DNA from: Flavobacteriales bacterium | Lineage (GTDB): Bacteria; Bacteroidota; Bacteroidia; Flavobacteriales_F; PHOS-HE28 | Length of the DNA: 64,000 nt | Reading direction: 5' to 3' | Assembly: GCA_016699575.1 (NCBI GenBank) | Contig: CP064979.1 | Location: 62,001 to 126,000 of the forward strand | Part shown: positions 59,996 to 64,000 of the stretch, one piece after another | How the letters are laid out: each line of letters opens with the position of its first letter | Numbering within the stretch: the stretch's first letter is position 1 | The notes under the pieces: model-generated | Databases searched by the model: none | What the model saw: the letters and a program-made list of their open reading frames with translations, nothing else | Told to the model about the DNA's origin: nothing | Made by a program: the position numbers and the translations under genes

Positions 59996-60358
59996 GTGCT
60001 CTACTACATCTACGGTGCCTTGCAACTGCTTGGTGGGCTGGTGCTGTTCTTGGTCTTCGGTGGACTGAGCATGTTCCTGAACAGCGATGCAGTGGCCGAT
60101 CACGCGAACGGAGACGTGGCGCCCGCGGTGGTGGGCACCGTTATGGGTGTCGTCGGCGGCCTGATAACGTTGTTCGTTCTAGTGGTCGCCGTGTTGAACA
60201 TTCTCGCCGCCCGGAACATTGGCAAACGCAAAGGACGGACGTTGGTCATGGTTGCCGCTGGCCTGGATTGTTTCAGCTTCCCGTTCGGTACGGCTTTGGG
60301 CATCTTCACCTTCGTGGAACTGAGCAAGGATGATGTGAAGCAGCTGTTCACGAGTTAG
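59996..60358 (+). CDS. Small membrane protein, unknown function
   Basis: This 120-residue protein has hydrophobic helices at about 8-27, 45-68 and 85-105. The GTG start at 59996 directly follows an in-frame TAG, so the N-terminus is fixed unless a frameshift is present upstream. It resembles four-helix cytoplasmic-membrane proteins, but no family is recognised. Confidence 0.55.
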   Translation: MLYYIYGALQLLGGLVLFLVFGGLSMFLNSDAVADHANGDVAPAVVGTVMGVVGGLITLFVLVVAVLNILAARNIGKRKGRTLVMVAAGLDCFSFPFGTALGIFTFVELSKDDVKQLFTS

Positions 60359-60382
60359 CCTGTTCATTATCCACGCTTCACC

Positions 60383-60430
60383 GGAGCGCGTTTGCAACGC
60401 GCTCCTTCCGGGGGCGGCGCTTGCAGCGCC
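60383..60430. repeat. Two consecutive GC-rich hairpins
   Basis: GGAGCGCGTT-TGC-AACGCGCTCC at 60383-60405 and GGCGCT-TGC-AGCGCC at 60416-60430 are adjacent perfect hairpins with the same TGC loop. They lie between the membrane protein gene and the transketolase operon. Confidence 0.6.
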
Positions 60431-60496
60431 CTTCCCTCTTTATCCACACCTCCGCTCTCTTATCAACGATCGGCGGGGCCTGCGGGGGTGCCCGGA

Positions 60497-60504
60497 TAGT
60501 TTCG
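60497..60504 (+). promoter_or_regulatory. Candidate -7 promoter element of the transketolase operon
   Basis: GGA-TAGTTTCG resembles the recurrent element with one substitution. It lies 32 bases before the chosen start of the transketolase N-terminal gene. Confidence 0.35.
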
Positions 60505-60535
60505 CGGCAGCTCACCGCACATGCTCCCAGAACCC

Positions 60536-61399
60536 ATGACCCGAACGGCTTCCGTTGCGGACATCGCCCATTTGCAGCAGGTCTGCACCCAGGTACGACG
60601 CGATATCGTGCGTATGGTGCACGCTGTTCAAAGCGGTCACCCAGGCGGCTCCTTGGGCTGCACGGAGTTCTTCACCGCACTGTACTTCCATGTGATGAAG
60701 CACGATCCCAAGGCCTTCGACATGGATGGCAAGGGCCAAGACATCTTCTTCCTGAGCAACGGCCACATCAGCCCGGTGTTCTACAGCGTTCTCGCGCGGA
60801 GCGGCTACTTCCCCATCAGCGAACTGAAGACCTTCCGCAAACTCGACTCACGTCTGCAAGGGCACCCCACCACCCATGAAGGTCTGCCGGGTGTGCGCAT
60901 GGCAAGCGGCTCGTTGGGCCAAGGGCTCAGCGTGGGTATCGGTGCAGCACTTGCCAAGAAGTTGAACCATGACGATCGCCTTGTATACACGCTGCATGGC
61001 GATGGCGAACTGCAGGAAGGCCAGATCTGGGAGGCTGCCATGTTCGCTGCGCACAATAAGGTGGACAACCTCATCAGCACCATCGACGCCAATGGACGGC
61101 AGATCGATGGCGATACGAAGGACGTCATGGACCTTGGCGACCTCGAGGCCAAATGGCGGGCATTCGGCTGGGATGTCCTTCGCGCCGAAGGCAATGACCT
61201 GTCGAACCTCATCAGCGTCTTGGCCGATGCGAAAACGCGCACCGGAAAGGGCAAGCCCGTGATGATCATCATGCGCACCGAGATGGGCCAGGGCGTGGAC
61301 TTCATGGTGGGCAGCCACGAATGGCACGGTATTCCCCCCAACGACGATCAGCTGGCCAAAGCACTGGCGCAGCTGCCCGAAACGTTAGGTGATTACTGA
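60536..61399 (+). CDS. Transketolase, N-terminal subunit
   Basis: This protein of 287 residues is the thiamine-diphosphate-binding half of a split transketolase. AVQSGHPGGSLGCTEF, GSLGQGLSVGIGAAL and the pyrophosphate/Mg motif GDGELQEGQIWEAAMFA with IDANGRQIDG are present. With the C-terminal subunit at 62807-63766 it transfers two-carbon units in the pentose phosphate pathway. The start at 60536 is chosen over 60521, since both are in frame and no clear ribosome site decides. A VWA gene lies between the two halves. Confidence 0.93.
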   Translation: MTRTASVADIAHLQQVCTQVRRDIVRMVHAVQSGHPGGSLGCTEFFTALYFHVMKHDPKAFDMDGKGQDIFFLSNGHISPVFYSVLARSGYFPISELKTFRKLDSRLQGHPTTHEGLPGVRMASGSLGQGLSVGIGAALAKKLNHDDRLVYTLHGDGELQEGQIWEAAMFAAHNKVDNLISTIDANGRQIDGDTKDVMDLGDLEAKWRAFGWDVLRAEGNDLSNLISVLADAKTRTGKGKPVMIIMRTEMGQGVDFMVGSHEWHGIPPNDDQLAKALAQLPETLGDY

Positions 61400-61402
61400 C
61401 CC

Positions 61403-62803
61403 GTGCGTATCCGACTTCCGATACTTCTCTTCCTGGCCGTCCCGCTGCTTCTGCAAGCACAGGATGAACCCGCACGACCGCTGACGCGGATGCTCTTCGT
61501 GATGGACGCAAGCAACAGCATGAACGCGTTCTGGGGCAATCAACCGAAGATCAATACGGCTCGGCATCTGCTCCTGAAGAGCTTGGCGGAACTGGAAGGG
61601 CAACCCGACCTGGAGATCGCACTGCGCCTCTATGGCCACCAGACGCGCATTGAAGCCGGTAAGCAGGATTGCGACGACACCCGCTTGGAAGTGCCATTCG
61701 GGCCGAGCACGATCCCGGCCATCAAGCGGACATTGGAAAGTGTGCGCTGCCTCGGCACAACACCGATCGCGCGTTCATTGGAAAGGTCCGGTGGTGACTT
61801 TCCCCCGCTCGAACGAGGTGGAAGACCTGTGCGCAACATCATCATTCTCATCACGGATGGCATCGAGGCCTGCGACGAGGATCCCTGCGCGGTAAGCCGG
61901 GCGCTGCAAGCAAAGGGCATCGTGCTGAAGCCTTTCGTGATCGGCGTGGGGCTGGAGGACGGCCAGAAGTACAGCCTGCAATGCGTTGGCAATTACTACG
62001 ATGCCAGCACGCCAGAGCTCTTCGAGCAGGTGCTTCAAGTAGTGGTGACCCAGGCGCTCAACAGCACCACTGCAGAGATCGACCTGCTCACCGATGATGG
62101 CACGCCTACGGAAACCGATGTGCCCATCACCCTTTACGACCAGAAGACCGGAGCGTTGAAGCACCATCTGGTGCACACGATGAACGAGAGAGGTTTGCCG
62201 GATACGCTGAGCATAGACCCGATCTTCACTTATCGGCTGGTCGTGCACACGATCCCTTCAGTGGAACGCAACGATGTGAAGCTGAGCCCAGGCATCCACA
62301 ACAAGATCCCCGTGAGTGCCGGGCAAGGCACCTTGGAACTCAAGGTGGAAGGCATCCCGAACAACATCGGCTGGAACGATGCCAATGTGATCCCGTGCAT
62401 CGTGCACCCCAACGATGCCGACAGCATCCTGCATGTGCAGCACATGGGTAGCGAAGAGCGCTATCGGACCGGCACGTACGACCTCGAGATCCTCACCCTA
62501 CCAAGGATGCGGGTGAACGATGTGGTGATCGTTCAAGACAAGACCACGCCCGTTGTGATCCCGCAGCCGGGCGTGTTCAATGCGCAAATGGCTGCACCCG
62601 GTGCTGGCGCGGTTTTCCTGAAGACCGGCAGCAGCCTGCAGTGGGTAACCGACCTCGACACACGCAGCACCCAGCAACAGTTCCGCTTGTTGCCGGGCGA
62701 GTACCAGCTGATCTACCGTAGCGACAACGCCCGCCGTACGGAGTTCAGCATCACCAAGGATTTCAGCATACAACCCGGACGCAGCACCACCCTCAACCTC
62801 TGA
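61403..62803 (+). CDS. Secreted VWA-domain protein
   Basis: This 466-residue protein has a signal peptide (MRIRLPILLFLAVPLLLQAQ). A VWA domain (about 28-215) has the metal-ion site motif DASNSM near residue 36 and ILITDGIEACDEDPC near residue 150. A C-terminal beta-rich half of unknown family follows. It begins with GTG 3 bases after the transketolase N-terminal stop and ends 3 bases before the C-terminal subunit, so it is in the same operon. The physiological link is unknown. Confidence 0.82.
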   Translation: MRIRLPILLFLAVPLLLQAQDEPARPLTRMLFVMDASNSMNAFWGNQPKINTARHLLLKSLAELEGQPDLEIALRLYGHQTRIEAGKQDCDDTRLEVPFGPSTIPAIKRTLESVRCLGTTPIARSLERSGGDFPPLERGGRPVRNIIILITDGIEACDEDPCAVSRALQAKGIVLKPFVIGVGLEDGQKYSLQCVGNYYDASTPELFEQVLQVVVTQALNSTTAEIDLLTDDGTPTETDVPITLYDQKTGALKHHLVHTMNERGLPDTLSIDPIFTYRLVVHTIPSVERNDVKLSPGIHNKIPVSAGQGTLELKVEGIPNNIGWNDANVIPCIVHPNDADSILHVQHMGSEERYRTGTYDLEILTLPRMRVNDVVIVQDKTTPVVIPQPGVFNAQMAAPGAGAVFLKTGSSLQWVTDLDTRSTQQQFRLLPGEYQLIYRSDNARRTEFSITKDFSIQPGRSTTLNL

Positions 62804-62806
62804 CCG

Positions 62807-63766
62807 ATGAACGCAACGGCCTTCCCCGTCCTCGACAACAAAGACACCCGCAGTGGCTTCGGTGCCGGCCTCATGGAGGTGGCCAAGAAGAACGATCGTG
62901 TGGTGGCCTTATGCGCCGATCTCACCGGTAGCTTGAAGATGGATGCTTTCGCCAAGGCCTACCCGCACCGGTTTTTCCAAGCGGGCATCGCTGAAGCGAA
63001 CATGATGGGTGTTGCGGCCGGGCTCACCGTCGGAGGCCTCATTCCTTTCACCGGCACGTTCGCCAACTTCTCGACCGGCCGCGTTTACGATCAGATCCGC
63101 CAGAGCATTGCCTACGCTGGCAAGAACGTGAAGATCTGTGCGAGCCATGCTGGTCTCACGCTCGGCGAGGACGGCGCCACCCACCAGATCCTGGAAGACA
63201 TCGGGTTGATGAAGATGCTACCGGGCATGACGGTCATCGTTCCGTGCGACTTCCACCAGACCAAGGCGGCAACGATGGCCATTGCCGAGCACGATGGCCC
63301 GGTTTACTTGCGTTTCGGGCGCCCGAAGTGGCCGGTGTTCACGGCGGCCGATCGTCCCTTCACCATCGGCAAGGCCGATGTGATGACCGAGGGCAGCGAT
63401 GTGACGATCATCGCGTGCGGCCACTTGGTGTGGCAAGCGGTGAAGGCCTTGGAAGAACTGGCGGCACAAGGGATCAGCGCCGAGCTGATCAACATGCACA
63501 CGATCAAACCCTTGGACGAAGAGGCGGTCTTGAAGAGCGTAGGCAGGACGGGATGCGTGGTTACCTGCGAGGAGCACAACATGTACGGCGGCTTGGGCGA
63601 AAGCGTGGCCCGGGTGCTGGCGCAGCGCATGCCCAAACCCCAGGAGTTCGTGGCGGTGAAGGACAGCTTCGGCGAGAGCGGAACACCGGACCAGTTGTTG
63701 AAGAAGTACGGGCTGGACACACCGGACGTGGTGGCAGCGGTGAAGCGGGTGATGGCGCGGAAGTGA
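62807..63766 (+). CDS. Transketolase, C-terminal subunit
   Basis: This 319-residue protein has the pyrimidine-binding domain (about 15-180; VVALCADLTGSLK, FQAGIAEANMMGVAAGLTV, HAGLTLGEDGATHQ) and the C-terminal transketolase domain (about 190-315). It is paired with the N-terminal subunit upstream. The ATG at 62807 follows the VWA stop by 3 bases. An inverted-repeat element starts 2 bases after its stop. Confidence 0.93.
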   Translation: MNATAFPVLDNKDTRSGFGAGLMEVAKKNDRVVALCADLTGSLKMDAFAKAYPHRFFQAGIAEANMMGVAAGLTVGGLIPFTGTFANFSTGRVYDQIRQSIAYAGKNVKICASHAGLTLGEDGATHQILEDIGLMKMLPGMTVIVPCDFHQTKAATMAIAEHDGPVYLRFGRPKWPVFTAADRPFTIGKADVMTEGSDVTIIACGHLVWQAVKALEELAAQGISAELINMHTIKPLDEEAVLKSVGRTGCVVTCEEHNMYGGLGESVARVLAQRMPKPQEFVAVKDSFGESGTPDQLLKKYGLDTPDVVAAVKRVMARK

Positions 63767-63767
63767 A

Positions 63768-63919
63768 CCTCACCCCTGCCCCTCACCCAAGGAGAGGGGT
63801 CAGAGCAGAAGGAACAACGCTGTGCCAACGCCGAAGCCAGTGTGACCAGATGACTGCATTGCCCTTTGTTCTTCACCTGAGAGCATTTCACCCTCTACAT
63901 TGGAGAGGGCAGGGTGAGG
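63768..63919. repeat. Inverted-repeat element, CCTCACCCTGCCCTCTCC family (copy 2)
   Basis: This element begins CCTCACCCCTGCCCCTC and ends GGAGAGGGCAGGGTGAGG. Its two ends match the two ends of copy 1 at 41236-41376, reversed in orientation. The middle differs. It separates the transketolase operon from the sigma factor gene. Confidence 0.75.
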
Positions 63920-63923
63920 CCCC

Positions 63924-64000
63924 ATGAGCGAACTCAGTGACAAAGAGCTTCTGGCCCTGTTCCGCGATGAGCAGTCGCGCAACTATGGTTTCAATCTCCT
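63924..64000 (+). CDS. Sigma-70 family (ECF-type) RNA polymerase sigma factor, 3' partial
   Basis: Only the first 25 codons are inside the window. The residues SELSDKELLALFRDEQSRNY and the next GFNL match the start of the Bacteroidota ECF sigma factors, where this stretch leads into the region 2 helix. The gene is cut by the right edge, so length and regulator cannot be judged. It follows the inverted-repeat element by 4 bases. Confidence 0.7.
   Translation, partial: MSELSDKELLALFRDEQSRNYGFNL

Noticed and set aside
1..64000. tRNA, rRNA, CRISPR or IS elements
   Set aside because: I looked for cloverleaf and 16S-like patterns, spaced direct repeats and transposase motifs and found none.

Overview
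The window is about 64 kb of GC-rich chromosome (roughly 60% G+C by eye) from a member of the Bacteroidota, most likely an uncultured high-GC Flavobacteriales lineage. This rests on type IX secretion sorting domains of both kinds (a short type A tail and a gliding-motility-associated C-terminal domain), a fused alpha/beta 2-oxoacid dehydrogenase E1, a transketolase split into two genes, DUF5686 and carboxypeptidase-regulatory-like envelope proteins, and few visible Shine-Dalgarno sequences. A promoter-like element, GC-TA(C/T)TTT(C/G)G, recurs upstream of many genes. The genus is inference. I saw no tRNA, rRNA, CRISPR array, transposase or integrase.

Layout. 1-8.2 kb: a redox and stress block (thioredoxin, Crp/Fnr regulator, universal stress protein, Hsp20, small K+ channel, HMA protein), then a tight operon of a cysteine-dioxygenase-like cupin with altered active-site residues, a PAS histidine kinase, a REC-Crp response regulator and a TauE/SafE exporter, then an EamA transporter. 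8.3-14.6 kb: acetyltransferase, PLP enzyme, secreted protein of unknown role and the fused E1. 14.5-19.5 kb: accessory DNA of lower GC with an HNH endonuclease, two unknown genes, DUF2442, an exonuclease-BRCT protein and a HEPN (ApeA-like) protein. 19.6-33.1 kb: unknown, membrane and secreted proteins, including RCC1-repeat, YopM-like LRR and eight-repeat adhesin-like T9SS substrates. 33.2-39.8 kb: parE, two small envelope genes and parC. 40-44 kb: secreted proteins and a DUF5686 barrel. 44-51 kb: a small acyl-carrier cluster (ACP, condensation-type acyltransferase, FAD oxidoreductase, adenylate-forming ligase) between a sulfotransferase and a CrtI/CrtD-type desaturase. 51-64 kb: TPR protein, gyrA, clpC, MarR, a methyltransferase-like lipoprotein, beta-barrel, the two transketolase genes separated by a VWA protein, and the start of a sigma factor gene.

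The most unusual signal is that two host genes (E1 and parC) each have about 70 bp of their 3' end repeated directly, beyond a low-GC stretch of cargo DNA (2.1 kb and 0.55 kb). Both events share the same geometry: the intact gene keeps its end, and a lone second copy lies past the cargo. They look like scars of site-specific or recombination-driven cargo insertion at gene ends, with no integrase left. Separately, several short inverted-repeat elements (about 70-165 bp) with unrelated arm sequences lie at gene boundaries, one of them directly before the gyrA start codon.
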